Below are positions 18,529-29,080 of a stretch of DNA of 64,000 nt, in pieces. The first letter of the stretch is position 1, and each line of letters begins with the position of its first letter. The DNA comes from Piezodorus guildinii (lineage: Eukaryota > Arthropoda > Insecta > Hemiptera > Pentatomidae). The stretch covers positions 167,082,366-167,146,365 of the forward strand of contig CM041295.1 in the NCBI GenBank assembly GCA_023052935.1, read 5' to 3'. The notes beneath the pieces are model-generated. The model had not been told where the DNA came from. It saw only the letters and a program-made list of their open reading frames with translations, and ran no database searches. A program made the position numbers and the translations under genes.

Positions 18529-21447
18529 TTACTTAAGAGAGTTTAATATATGGCTATAGGTGGAGGAGATGCACTGTTTATCAGTTTTATGATTGACAGG
18601 ATTAGATTGGAGATGGATGTGGACGGATTCAGCGATGAGTCTTTTTTTATGGTTGGGAACAGAATCTAAAATGGAACAATCTTGAAAGTTAAATGAATGA
18701 TTAAAAGTTATGGAGTGTTCGGAGAGTTTTGAGGCTAGAAGGTTTCGAGAGGATATGGAGGATTTATGTTGAGATATGCGGGTTTTTAAGTAGTTTTTTG
18801 TTTCACCCACATAGGACACGTCGCAATCTAAACAAGGTATTTTATACACAATATTTGAGCGGTAGAGAGGATTTATCGGGTCTTTAGTATTAGTGAAAAG
18901 GTGGGAAAGTTTGTTCTGGGTCTTTAATCCTAGCTTTAGGGAGGGTAAGGAAGATTTAAAGGATTTTTTAATATTTTCAGACAGGTGTGGAATATACGGT
19001 AGGGATCTATATTGAAATATTGTGGGTGAATTTTGGTCTTTTATTGTAGGGGGAGTAATGGTCGTTTTTACGTTGTTGTATGAGTTTATGAGTTTTTTAA
19101 TGATATTAAGTGGGAAGCTGTTTAGGGTAAGGATCTTTTTAATGCGCTGAATATTGGTAGGATGGTACTGTGGATCAGACAAGGAGAGGCAACGGTGGAC
19201 GAGATTTTGGGCAACATTAATTTTTTGATGGTATGGGTGCTGGGAGAAGAAATTGAGGAGTCTACCGGAATAGGTGGATTTTGTGTACCAATCAGTGGAA
19301 ATAGAACCGTCCGTATTTCTTATTATCAGTAAGTCTAGAAAGGGAATTGTTGAGTTGTTTTCTTTTTCTACTGTAAAACGGAGGCGTGGATCGTAGGAAT
19401 TAAAGGATTTAAGGATATCTGGGATTTTTTCAGGGTTTATTATTAGGAGGAGGTCGTCAACATATTTCTTAATGAAAAAGATATCGTTTTTATAAATTTT
19501 GGTTATGAAATCCAGGAGGTCATTGAGAACAATATTAGAGAGATCCGGAGCTAGGCAGTTTCCCATTGCTAGTCCAGAGACCTGATTGTAAAATTTTCCC
19601 TTAAAAGTGAGGTATCCTGCTTTGCAGCAAAGTTCCAGTGATTGTAAGTAAGTAGAAAGATTTAGCGTGGTGTGAGGTTCGATAATGGTCCAGTGTTTTT
19701 TAACTAAATGGAGAACTTTGTCAATGGGAATATTAGTGAATAAGCTTTCGGCGTCAAAAGATGTTAAAATGTAGTTAGGGGGGATTTGAAGTGATAATAA
19801 TTGTTGTCGGAGGTAAAGAGAGTTTGTAATGTCGTAGGAGTTTGTACGGCTGAGTATTTTTAGTGACGGTAGAAGAAATTTACTGAGTTTGGAGGAAGGT
19901 GCATTGATGTTTGAAATAATGGGACGGAGTGGATTACCTGGTTTGTGAATTTTCGGAAGGCCATACAGACGTGGGGGTAAGGAATTATAAGAGATTAGGT
20001 TTCTGTATGTAGATAGATTAATGAATTTATTATCGAAGAGATTTTTGATATGTTGGTTAAATTTTATCATGAGAGGACGGGTTGGGTCACGGGTAGAGGG
20101 TGTATATGTTGATAGGTCTGATAGAAGTGAATTTATTTTGTCATCGTACTCAGTTCTGTCCATAATAACTGTTACGTTACCTTTGTCGGCTTTGGTTACT
20201 ATAATTTGGTCGTTTGATTTGAGGAATGAGCGGGTTAAGGAAAGATCTTTGAAGAAGAGAGGGGAAAGTGACGAAAGAGGTTTGGGGTGTTGGAGGTGGT
20301 TGGAAATCATGTTGCTAATCCGCAACCGGGAAATTTCTTTGTCTTCGTCAGTTATTTTGAAAATGTCGTCTTTATAAATATATTCTAGATCTGTTATAAG
20401 TTGGGGAATCATTTTAGAAGGGTTAGAAGAAGGGGTAGAAAAATTGGGACCTAAGCTTAAAATATTATTAACATTAGTGGGAACGGAGGTAGAGGAAATA
20501 TTTTTGATCCAATCATCCGAGCCTTTGGGATACGGTTTTTTATTGATGCTCTTTTCATAAATAGTTTTAAATTTTTTAACGAGGGAAAATTTTGTCTGTT
20601 TTTTAGTGAATGCAAAAATTGTTTGAATACTTGTAGTCAGTTTGTCCATGTTGTGGTCGCCTATAATAGGATGTAAAGAGGAATTTAAGGAGCGGATATT
20701 GTCGTTGATGAGGTCTATTTGTTGTATGGTTTCCCTAATTTTTAAGTTAAGTAACGTTCTCTTGTATTTCTCCAATGAGTGAGTCAATTTAGAAGTAAGG
20801 GAGTTTGACAAAGGGACTTGACTAATGCAGTTCTCAATAAATTTTGGAAAAACAGAATGGGTTCGACATTTTAATAAAAAAATTCTTTGTTCAGTTTTTT
20901 TGGCCAGTCGTTTGTGAAGGTTGCAGAGATTGTTAAAAGTTTGTCTGTTTTGGGGGAATCGCGATTTTAGTGAAGAGAAAATATGATGTTGGTCATTATT
21001 AGGATTTCCTGAAGAAAGGTGGGAAGAGGATATATTTTGAGTTTGGGAGAAAGATGTATCCAGAGAAGTAATTGAAAAAAGAGAAGAAGGCGTATGGGGA
21101 GTTTTAGTATAATGTTGAGTTGGGAGGTGAGTCAAAGATCTAATACTATTTAATCTAGTGTTATAGCGGTGTGATGGTCGAGAAGAATCCAAAAGAGAGG
21201 TTGATTGAGGGTTTAGTCGTTGTGGTGGTGATCGTGGAGTTGTTACCTTTTTTGAGCTGGAAATGTGGTGATGAGAAAAACTTGAGTCACCTGGAGGTGT
21301 AGAAGAGATGGCTTGTTGAGATGAGAATGCCTGCTGTTGTTGAGTTGTAGATTGTATGTCCTGTCTGCGATTTTGTATTCTGGCACTGCGGCGGAGAGTT
21401 GAGGTGGATGTATCTTTTTGTTGTTGTTCCCGTGTTCTTTTCATCAT
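18529..21447 (-). CDS. Penelope-like reverse transcriptase with GIY-YIG endonuclease (972 aa), intact
   Basis: This is the complete PLE polyprotein. Residues 1-170 are basic and Ser/Thr/Gln-rich with no known fold. RT runs from about 360 to 690: IVTKADKGNVTVIMDRTEY, LPPRLYGLPKIHKPG, LTSFDAESLFTNIPI (catalytic Asp), VSGLAMGNCLAPDLSNI, FIKKYVDDLLLIINP (catalytic Asp pair). The endonuclease follows near 850-900: NIVYKIPCLDCDVSYVGETK, with the Y-I-P and Y-V-G pair of the GIY-YIG fold and the CX2C of the Penelope linker, then LKTRISQHKSSI with the catalytic Arg. It reverse-transcribes element RNA at a nick made by its own nuclease. The start ATGATG lies only a few nt from the end of the shared 33-nt extension. 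No stop or frameshift is present, so this is the best candidate for a functional gene in the window. Confidence 0.9.
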   Translation of the reverse strand: MMKRTREQQQKDTSTSTLRRSARIQNRRQDIQSTTQQQQAFSSQQAISSTPPGDSSFSHHHISSSKKVTTPRSPPQRLNPQSTSLLDSSRPSHRYNTRLNSIRSLTHLPTQHYTKTPHTPSSLFSITSLDTSFSQTQNISSSHLSSGNPNNDQHHIFSSLKSRFPQNRQTFNNLCNLHKRLAKKTEQRIFLLKCRTHSVFPKFIENCISQVPLSNSLTSKLTHSLEKYKRTLLNLKIRETIQQIDLINDNIRSLNSSLHPIIGDHNMDKLTTSIQTIFAFTKKQTKFSLVKKFKTIYEKSINKKPYPKGSDDWIKNISSTSVPTNVNNILSLGPNFSTPSSNPSKMIPQLITDLEYIYKDDIFKITDEDKEISRLRISNMISNHLQHPKPLSSLSPLFFKDLSLTRSFLKSNDQIIVTKADKGNVTVIMDRTEYDDKINSLLSDLSTYTPSTRDPTRPLMIKFNQHIKNLFDNKFINLSTYRNLISYNSLPPRLYGLPKIHKPGNPLRPIISNINAPSSKLSKFLLPSLKILSRTNSYDITNSLYLRQQLLSLQIPPNYILTSFDAESLFTNIPIDKVLHLVKKHWTIIEPHTTLNLSTYLQSLELCCKAGYLTFKGKFYNQVSGLAMGNCLAPDLSNIVLNDLLDFITKIYKNDIFFIKKYVDDLLLIINPEKIPDILKSFNSYDPRLRFTVEKENNSTIPFLDLLIIRNTDGSISTDWYTKSTYSGRLLNFFSQHPYHQKINVAQNLVHRCLSLSDPQYHPTNIQRIKKILTLNSFPLNIIKKLINSYNNVKTTITPPTIKDQNSPTIFQYRSLPYIPHLSENIKKSFKSSLPSLKLGLKTQNKLSHLFTNTKDPINPLYRSNIVYKIPCLDCDVSYVGETKNYLKTRISQHKSSISSRNLLASKLSEHSITFNHSFNFQDCSILDSVPNHKKRLIAESVHIHLQSNPVNHKTDKQCISSTYSHILNSLK

Positions 21448-21548
21448 TGTGGATATAATTAGTTGACCGTTGAGAATTACTGAAGGAATTAGTCCGGGTG
21501 GCGGTCATTAAATGAAACAACTGAATAGTTTCAACTATTTTATTGTTT

Positions 21549-21587
21549 GCCAACGTTTCGACCCCCATTGTGGGTCATCATCAGGGC
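21549..21587 (-). ncRNA. Hammerhead-ribozyme-like motif, PLE-A internal terminal repeat
   Basis: It has the same core as at 17619-17657. It sits about 100 nt upstream of the intact ORF on the ORF's own strand, so cleavage of a read-through RNA here would define the 5' end of the ORF message. Confidence 0.7.
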
Positions 21588-21821
21588 TAAAAAGATACAA
21601 AAAGGATACATTTAAAATAAGATTACAAATACTATTTAAAAAAAAAAAAATTAACAATTTCACTAGAGAATGTCAATATTATAACATAAAAGAAAATAGA
21701 TGTGTAAAGAAATCAATTAATTAAATTACAATGATAAACTGAACAAAGAATTTTTTTATTAAAATGTCGAACCCATTCTGTTTTTCCAAAATTTATTGAG
21801 AACTGCATTAGTCAAGTCCCT

Positions 21822-24104
21822 TTGTCAAACTCCCTTACTTCTAAATTGACTCACTCATTGGAGAAATACAAGAGAACGTTACTTAACTTAAAAATTAGGG
21901 AAACCATACAACAAATAGACCTCATCAACGACAATATCCGCTCCTTAAATTCCTCTTTACATCCTATTATAGGCGACCACAACATGGACAAACTGACTAC
22001 AAGTATTCAAACAATTTTTGCATTCACTAAAAAACAGACAAAATTTTCCCTCGTTAAAAAATTTAAAACTATTTATGAAAAGAGCATCAATAAAAAACCG
22101 TATCCCAAAGGCTCGGATGATTGGATCAAAAATATTTCCTCTACCTCCGTTCCCACTAATGTTAATAATATTTTAAGCTTAGGTCCCAATTTTTCTACCC
22201 CTTCTTCTAACCCTTCTAAAATGATTCCCCAACTTATAACAGATCTAGAATATATTTATAAAGACGACATTTTCAAAATAACTGACGAAGACAAAGAAAT
22301 TTCCCGGTTGCGGATTAGCAACATGATTTCCAACCACCTCCAACACCCCAAACCTCTTTCGTCACTTTCCCCTCTCTTCTTCAAAGATCTTTCCTTAACC
22401 CGCTCATTCCTCAAATCAAACGACCAAATTATAGTAACCAAAGCCGACAAAGGTAACGTAACAGTTATTATGGACAGAACTGAGTACGATGACAAAATAA
22501 ATTCACTTCTATCAGACCTATCAACATATACACCCTCTACCCGTGACCCAACCCGTCCTCTCATGATAAAATTTAACCAACATATCAAAAATCTCTTCGA
22601 TAATAAATTCATTAATCTATCTACATACAGAAACCTAATCTCTTATAATTCCTTACCCCCACGTCTGTATGGCCTTCCGAAAATTCACAAACCAGGTAAT
22701 CCACTCCGTCCCATTATTTCAAACATCAATGCACCTTCCTCCAAACTCAGTAAATTTCTTCTACCGTCACTAAAAATACTCAGCCGTACAAACTCCTACG
22801 ACATTACAAACTCTCTTTACCTCCGACAACAATTATTATCACTTCAAATCCCCCCTAACTACATTTTAACATCTTTTGACGCCGAAAGCTTATTCACTAA
22901 TATTCCCATTGACAAAGTTCTCCATTTAGTTAAAAAACACTGGACCATTATCGAACCTCACACCACGCTAAATCTTTCTACTTACTTACAATCACTGGAA
23001 CTTTGCTGCAAAGCAGGATACCTCACTTTTAAGGGAAAATTTTACAATCAGGTCTCTGGACTAGCAATGGGAAACTGCCTAGCTCCGGATCTCTCTAATA
23101 TTGTTCTCAATGACCTCCTGGATTTCATAACCAAAATTTATAAAAACGATATCTTTTTCATTAAGAAATATGTTGACGACCTCCTCCTAATAATAAACCC
23201 TGAAAAAATCCCAGATATCCTTAAATCCTTTAATTCCTACGATCCACGCCTCCGTTTTACAGTAGAAAAAGAAAACAACTCAACAATTCCCTTTCTAGAC
23301 TTACTGATAATAAGAAATACGGACGGTTCTATTTCCACTGATTGGTACACAAAATCCACCTATTCCGGTAGACTCCTCAATTTCTTCTCCCAGCACCCAT
23401 ACCATCAAAAAATTAATGTTGCCCAAAATCTCGTCCACCGTTGCCTCTCCTTGTCTGATCCACAGTACCATCCTACCAATATTCAGCGCATTAAAAAGAT
23501 CCTTACCCTAAACAGCTTCCCACTTAATATCATTAAAAAACTCATAAACTCATACAACAACGTAAAAACGACCATTACTCCCCCTACAATAAAAGACCAA
23601 AATTCACCCACAATATTTCAATATAGATCCCTACCGTATATTCCACACCTGTCTGAAAATATTAAAAAATCCTTTAAATCTTCCTTACCCTCCCTAAAGC
23701 TAGGATTAAAGACCCAGAACAAACTTTCCCACCTTTTCACTAATACTAAAGACCCGATAAATCCTCTCTACCGCTCAAATATTGTGTATAAAATACCTTG
23801 TTTAGATTGCGACGTGTCCTATGTGGGTGAAACAAAAAACTACTTAAAAACCCGCATATCTCAACATAAATCCTCCATATCCTCTCGAAACCTTCTAGCC
23901 TCAAAACTCTCCGAACACTCCATAACTTTTAATCATTCATTTAACTTTCAAGATTGTTCCATTTTAGATTCTGTTCCCAACCATAAAAAAAGACTCATCG
24001 CTGAATCCGTCCACATCCATCTCCAATCTAATCCTGTCAATCATAAAACTGATAAACAGTGCATCTCCTCCACCTATAGCCATATATTAAACTCTCTTAA
24101 GTAA
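21822..24104 (+). CDS. 5'-truncated second copy of the PLE-A polyprotein (760 aa)
   Basis: The translation matches residues 213-972 of the 18529-21447 protein with no difference that I could see, including RT and the GIY-YIG domain. The true start is missing: the element sequence begins at 21739 inside the N-terminal region. The initial CTT/CTG-context codon used as start is simply where the frame is first readable. There is no terminal repeat directly upstream in the same orientation, but the internal repeat (21449-21738) lies upstream in the opposite orientation. Lacking the N-terminus it is probably not expressed as a working protein, although both catalytic domains are intact. Confidence 0.85.
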   Translation: MSNSLTSKLTHSLEKYKRTLLNLKIRETIQQIDLINDNIRSLNSSLHPIIGDHNMDKLTTSIQTIFAFTKKQTKFSLVKKFKTIYEKSINKKPYPKGSDDWIKNISSTSVPTNVNNILSLGPNFSTPSSNPSKMIPQLITDLEYIYKDDIFKITDEDKEISRLRISNMISNHLQHPKPLSSLSPLFFKDLSLTRSFLKSNDQIIVTKADKGNVTVIMDRTEYDDKINSLLSDLSTYTPSTRDPTRPLMIKFNQHIKNLFDNKFINLSTYRNLISYNSLPPRLYGLPKIHKPGNPLRPIISNINAPSSKLSKFLLPSLKILSRTNSYDITNSLYLRQQLLSLQIPPNYILTSFDAESLFTNIPIDKVLHLVKKHWTIIEPHTTLNLSTYLQSLELCCKAGYLTFKGKFYNQVSGLAMGNCLAPDLSNIVLNDLLDFITKIYKNDIFFIKKYVDDLLLIINPEKIPDILKSFNSYDPRLRFTVEKENNSTIPFLDLLIIRNTDGSISTDWYTKSTYSGRLLNFFSQHPYHQKINVAQNLVHRCLSLSDPQYHPTNIQRIKKILTLNSFPLNIIKKLINSYNNVKTTITPPTIKDQNSPTIFQYRSLPYIPHLSENIKKSFKSSLPSLKLGLKTQNKLSHLFTNTKDPINPLYRSNIVYKIPCLDCDVSYVGETKNYLKTRISQHKSSISSRNLLASKLSEHSITFNHSFNFQDCSILDSVPNHKKRLIAESVHIHLQSNPVNHKTDKQCISSTYSHILNSLK

Positions 24105-24976
24105 TACAGCTTCCCATGTCCATCCCACTGTATACCTTTTGTTTATTTATTGGTTTATTTTTTACTTATTTATGTATACATTTATTTTATATATGTATCT
24201 ATTTCATTTGTTTCTGCACTTAATAAATTCTTAATGGTTTTACAATTCAATTTATTCCTATTTGTAATTATTTTACTATTTTGTATCCACTATATGATCT
24301 GTCAATGATTGTTACTTATTATTATTTTTTGTCATAATATATTCACTTGGTTAATTTTAATGTCTTAATACATGTACAATAATTATTAAAACGTTGGTTG
24401 GGAGGTAGTCAGTTTTTTACTATATATAGTTTATACATTATTATTCTTACTATTGTATTATATTGTTTTTACTTCAACAATCTTGTTAAAACATCTTCTA
24501 ATACCGTTATGATGTTATTAATATTGTAGGTTTAATCTGAACACTTCCTTTTATGTTAATATTACAATTTTACTCATTGTTGTCAGATCCCGTCTAGAAA
24601 TATGGTACGTATTTTCCAGTTTACCCAACCTTTTGTACGTACTTTCCTATCTACCTGCCTATATTCCTTATAACCAAATTGAACCTAGTTTCCACTCACC
24701 TACCAGACGGTACGTATCTCCACTGTACTCCATTTTGTTAATGGTTTTTATTTCATGTAATTTTTTCTTATATATTTGTACATTATCTTTAGTCATTATC
24801 TGGTCTGTATAGCTCTCATTAGTATACCTTTATCATTGTAATTTAATTAATTGATTTCTTTACACATCTATTTTCTTTTATGTTATAATATTGACATTCT
24901 CTAGTGAAATTGTTAATTTTTTTTTTAAATAGTATTTGTAATCTTATTTTAAATGTATCCTTTTTGTATCTTTTTA

Positions 24977-25015
24977 GCCCTGATGATGACCCACAATGGG
25001 GGTCGAAACGTTGGC
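24977..25015 (+). ncRNA. Hammerhead-ribozyme-like motif, PLE-A outer right terminal repeat
   Basis: Plus strand: GCC, CTGATGA, GACCC/GGGTC stem II, GAAAC, GTT, GGC. It is identical to the other two PLE-A cores in mirror orientation. Confidence 0.7.
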
Positions 25016-25105
25016 AAACAATAAAATAGTTGAAACTATTCAGTTGTTTCATTTAATGACCGCCACCCGGACTAATTCCTTCAGTAATTCTCAACGGTCA
25101 ACTAA

Positions 25106-26341
25106 TTATATCCACATTTTTACCTTTGTTCGCCTAGTCACATGACGGCTGCAGAAATGTTTTCGAAGCCCAAAATAGCAACGATTTGCGGCTAATATTC
25201 TTCTTTTTATCTCAGCTGCGGTTTCGTTGTTGTGATTCACCAAAGACCCCAAGTATACAAATTGGGAAACATGCTCAAACTCGTACTGTCCAAAAGAAAC
25301 CTTGGTGCCAAATAATCCTGGAGCTTCATCCGAAATCATATATTTCGTCTTATCTTCGTTCACAACGAGTCCTATGCGTTTCCCTGCAGCTTCTAAAGCA
25401 AGGAAGGCTTCTATTACCGCTTGCCTGGACCGTCCCACATTATCTATATCGTCCGCATATGCCAGCATTTGCACCGATCTGTTCCATACAGTGCCTGTGG
25501 TTTGTATCTTGGAGTCCCTTACTGCTTTTTCTAGGACGATATTAAAGAGCAGGCTCGCCAGGGCATCCCCTTGCCTCACTCCTCTTGTCGATATGAACTC
25601 TGATGATCTCCGACCTTGCACTCGGACCCCACATTGGATGCTTGTCATGGTCAGCCCAATGAGTCTGATCAATTTAGGCGGAACAGTCAGCTCTTGCAAT
25701 GCTTTATATAGTTCTTTTCTCTCAATGCTGTCATATGCTGACTTAAAATCAACAAAGAGGTGATGTGTGGTCACATTATACTTTCTTCCTCTCTCGAGTA
25801 TTGTGCGGAGGCTGAAAATTTGGTCTGTAGTTGACCTGCCTTGACGAAATCCACACTGATAGGGACCTATCTCTCTTTCAGTAATTGGTAGGAGTCTGCA
25901 AAACAAAATATTTGAGAGGATTTTAAATGCGCATGGAAGTAAAGATATTCCTCTGTGATTGCTGCATTTAAATATGTCTCCTTTTTTGTGAATAGGACAG
26001 ATCACAGTTTTTTTCCAGTCCTGAGGTAATACTCCAATGTCCCAAATGTTTATTAACATATTATGAAAGCATTTTATTAGTTCCATGGATTCTTGTTTAA
26101 ACAGTTCCGCAGGGAGTGAGTCAGTTCCAGGAGCTTTGTGATTCTTTAACCTACTGATTGCTTCAACAACCTCTTCCTCATCAGGAGGTTCCAGTTCGCC
26201 TTCATAAAGTTGTTCTTGGGGACTGTGTTCATTCTCCTCTCTTCCGATCAGCAAACCCTGAAAGTATCTTTTCCATTCTTCCATGCAAGCCTTATCGTCG
26301 GTCAACAGGGTGTCTTCCTCATCCACACACATAGTTGGCAT
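25106..26341 (-). pseudogene. RTE reverse transcriptase, N-terminal and catalytic part
   Basis: The frame holds the usual RT blocks: RLKNHKAPGTDSLPAELF, WKKTVICPIHKKGD, CSNHRGISLLPCAFKILS, HLFVDFKSAYDSIER (catalytic Asp), STRGVRQGDALASLLFNI and MLAYADDIDNVGR (catalytic Asp pair), then LGLVVNEDKTKYM-like and FVYLGSLV blocks. These are RTE-clade signatures. It is cut after TKVKM by the PLE-A dimer; the C-terminus continues at 17538. Codons from 25127 down to 25106 belong to the PLE, not to RTE. Upstream a frame change near 26440 separates it from the endonuclease, so the element is also dead by mutation. Confidence 0.9.
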
Positions 26342-26440
26342 CTGCTTAAATGGTTTCCTGGTAAAGTTAACTTTCCGGAAAAATTTTCTGGCTTCGTTTT
26401 CAGATCTAAGTTTCTCTAGTTCTTCTAAGTCAGCATTGAT

Positions 26441-27531
26441 TCATAGCCTCTTCTTCTTTCGATGGCATCGTTTCTCTTCCTGACGTTTTTTTCGATAATC
26501 CTCAACAGTTCCACGTGTCCGCCTATTAATTATAGTTCTATAAGCTTTGTTCTTAGAATCTGTGAGGGTTCTGCACTCTTTATCGAACCACGGAGACATT
26601 AAATCTTTTTCAGCAGGATCTAAAACTTCTTCTGCCACCTGTGCTATGACTGAGGAACATTTTGTCCACTCCTCTTCGTTATTTTCGCTAGTTGGTCGTA
26701 AAGATAGCATTTGATCCAACTTTTCTGAGTATCGGGCCTGTATTTCTTGGTCTTTGAGCTTTTCCAGATTAAACCGTTTAGTTACCGGTGCTGATGTATG
26801 CCTCGGGCAGCTTATAGGCTCTCTTACATGAGCGACGCTCAAGAAATGGTCTGAATCAACGTTAGCACTTCTAAAAACTCGTAGATCCGATATACTGCTC
26901 ATGTGTCTCCCGCTTACCAGAAGATGGTCGATTTGGTTTACATTTTGGCCATCAGGGGTAGTCCACGTACCTTTGTGAATATCTTTATGCGGGAATCGGG
27001 TACTTGCCACAACTAGATTCTTCGATACTGCGAGGTTGATCAACTTTAGGCCATTGTCATTAGTGTTATCATGTAAGCTGTGCCTTCCGATTGTTGGCTT
27101 ATATCGGGCTTCCTTTCCTACTTTAGCATTAAAATCACCAGCTATTAGCTTTATATCATATTTTGGGCAGGAATCAATGCTCTTTCAAGTTCATCATAGA
27201 AGAACTCCTTATCTTCTTCTTCGGCATTCTCAACGGGTGCATGAACACTAAATATGCTCATGTTACGAAATTTTCCTCGAATCCTGATGAGGTATATTCG
27301 AGGACTGATTGCTTTAAATGCAATGACAAGTTGTCTAAGTTGTCTTCTAACCACAAATCCAACACCAAAGGTGTGATGATTATTGCTGCAACTGTAGTAG
27401 ATTGCGTGGTGTCTCTTCTCCAAAACTCCTTGACCTGTCCATCTGATTTCCTGGATGGCTGTTATGTCCAGCTTGAATCTGTCAACCTGTTCTAGAAGCA
27501 ATTGAAGAGCTCCGGGTCTAAAAAGCGGCAC
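26441..27531 (-). pseudogene. RTE apurinic-type endonuclease domain, frameshifted
   Basis: The N-terminal half (27151-27531) reads LDITAIQEIRWTGQG, which includes the catalytic Glu block of AP-type endonucleases, and IYLIRIRGKFRNMSIFSVHAP. In a second frame near 27100-27150 the GDFNAKVGKE-type box is readable. The C-terminal half (26441-27043) has GTWTTPDGQNVNQIDHLLVS and VDSDHFLSVAHV, the 'ID-' and 'SDH' catalytic blocks. This domain nicks target DNA to start TPRT. At least one frameshift (about 27045-27150) and another near 26440 disable it. Confidence 0.85.
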
Positions 27532-27940
27532 GACGTTTCAAAAACCAAGATTTAACCTGTGACGATTTCCATGTTTTGTCCGTTTATGACTATCTATATC
27601 CGAGGCATTTGCGTAGTGAGGTTTCACGATTATTTATTTTCGGGTAGTGGGGCAATCAATCCTCTCTACGTACCCTAGTATGCTGGTGGGGCTGCCACCT
27701 TAGAGCCTGCATACTTGCACCCCCTCCGGGGCGGCTACCTAGGAAAGGTGCTCCTAGGGTATGTACTGTTAGTGACCTTAGTCTGTATTGTAAGTGTGTG
27801 TGTAGTGTAATGTATTGAGAGTACTGCGTGAATGTCAGTATATGTGTTTTCCCCCAACCTGGAGGACCGGTAGCTGACTGCAGCCTTTCGGCTGGGCGAT
27901 GGGTTCGCCACATCCCTACGCCAAGGTACCAACTGACCAT

Positions 27941-28283
27941 CGCTCAAAAATTGTTTATAGAATCCCTTGCAGAACCCCTAATTGCAACTCAGCCTACATT
28001 ATTGAAACCAAAAAAATCCTCAATGACCGCATCTCCCAACACAAATATTCAATTTCCTCAAAAACTCTACCGCTTCAGAACTTTCCGAACATTCCTTAAT
28101 CCTCAACCATTCCTTTGATTTCAATAAAACTTCCATTCTTGCTACAGTTCCCAATCATGACAAGCGACTTATTACAGAATGCATATACATACAACTAGAA
28201 TATCTTCCTGTTAACCCAAAGACTGACAAACATTACTTATCACTAGCTTATTCCCAAATATTAAATTTTATGAAGCATCCCTA
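27941..28283 (+). pseudogene. Penelope-like element family C, right fragment (GIY-YIG domain)
   Basis: The sequence reads RSKIVYRIPCRTPNCNSAYI, the Penelope linker and start of the GIY-YIG nuclease (the Gly of the second motif is changed), then NDRISQHKYSIS with the catalytic Arg. After a frame shift it continues VPNHDKRLITECIYIQLE, and ends near LSLAYSQILNFMKHP with a stop. It continues the frame interrupted at 15540. About 200 bp of PLE-type 3' UTR follows to 28500. Confidence 0.8.
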
Positions 28284-28509
28284 ACTCATTATCCTTAAAA
28301 AAAAATGAGATTATCTTTTCTTAATTTTATATTTATTTACTTATTTTATTTATATATTTGTTTACTCCACTGGATTATAGTTTCATTCGTCATTTGCTTC
28401 GTCAGCTCCTTATCGTCATTAGTAATTACCTAACACCTTATAATGTGTATCTTATCACTATTACTTACATCTTTCTCTTTCCGGTCGTACTTATCTCTTT
28501 TTCACGTTC

Positions 28510-29080
28510 GATTCACTTAAAGACACATGGGGCCTAGCGTTGTCTTGGTTGAATAGCACTCCTTTCCGATTTGCCAACTCTGGTCGTTTCTCTTCAATTG
28601 CTCTCTTCAATCGATCTAACTGGGCGCAGTAAAAGTCCGTATTTATAGTTTGGTTTTGCTCAAGAAGTAAATATATTCAATTTCCTCAAAAACTCTTGCG
28701 CTTCAAAACTTATGTTCATCATAAGTTATGTTTGTCAGTCTTTGGGTTAACAGGAAGGGATTCTAGTTGTATGCAAATGCATTCTGTAATGAGTCGCTTG
28801 TCATGATTGGGAACTGTTGCAAGAATGGAAGTTTTATTGAAATCAAAGGAATGGTCGAGGATTAAAGAACGTTCGGAAAGTTTTGAAGCGCAAGAGTTTT
28901 TGAGGAAATTGAATAAATTTACTTCTTGAGCAAAACCAAACTATAAATACGGACTTTTACTGCGCCCAGTTAGATCGATTGAAGAGAGCAATTGAAGAGA
29001 AACGACCAGAGTTGGCAAATCGAAAAGGAGTGCTATTCAACCAAGACAACGCTAGGCCCATGTGTCTTTAAGGACTCGGA
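28510..29080. repeat. Inverted repeat of mariner and PLE-C DNA
   Basis: 28510-28710 is the reverse complement of about 28880-29075. The outer 160 bp of each arm is mariner transposase sequence, the inner 40 bp is PLE-C GIY-YIG sequence, and the loop (28710-28880) is PLE-C in minus orientation. Two unrelated elements thus share one palindrome. Confidence 0.8.

Larger units (their letters stand above)
17549..25113. mobile_element. Penelope-like element family A: head-to-head dimer with two 3.35-kb arms
   Basis: Left half (minus strand): terminal repeat, 3' UTR, full ORF, terminal repeat (17549-21738). Right half (plus strand): 5'-truncated ORF, 3' UTR, terminal repeat (21739-25113). Arms 17549-20894 and 21739-25083 are reverse complements; comparing them by eye I found only a length difference in a T-run (5 versus 6 near 18215/24415). 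The insertion has a 12-14-bp duplication, atttttaccttt (17537-17548, 25116-25127), inside the RTE RT gene. A 30-nt extension is present at the right end only. An inverted, truncated partner is a known arrangement for PLEs. Confidence 0.95.
15541..27925 (-). mobile_element. RTE-clade non-LTR retrotransposon, full span including nested insertions
   Basis: The 15-16-bp duplication gtaccaactgaccatc lies at 15526-15541 and 27926-27941. The 3' end (left) is a (GATA)n tail, as in RTE elements. The coding parts are 27531-26441 (endonuclease), 26341-25128 and 17534-17065 (RT and C-terminus). Two later insertions sit inside: a plus-strand non-LTR element in the tail (15560-17066) and the PLE-A dimer (17549-25113). 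A 5' UTR of roughly 350 bp precedes the endonuclease (27560-27925). Confidence 0.9.

Noticed and set aside
20021..20377. 118-codon ORF antisense to PLE-A, repeated at 22256-22612
   Set aside because: It is a shadow of the RT gene. It appears twice only because the two arms are identical.
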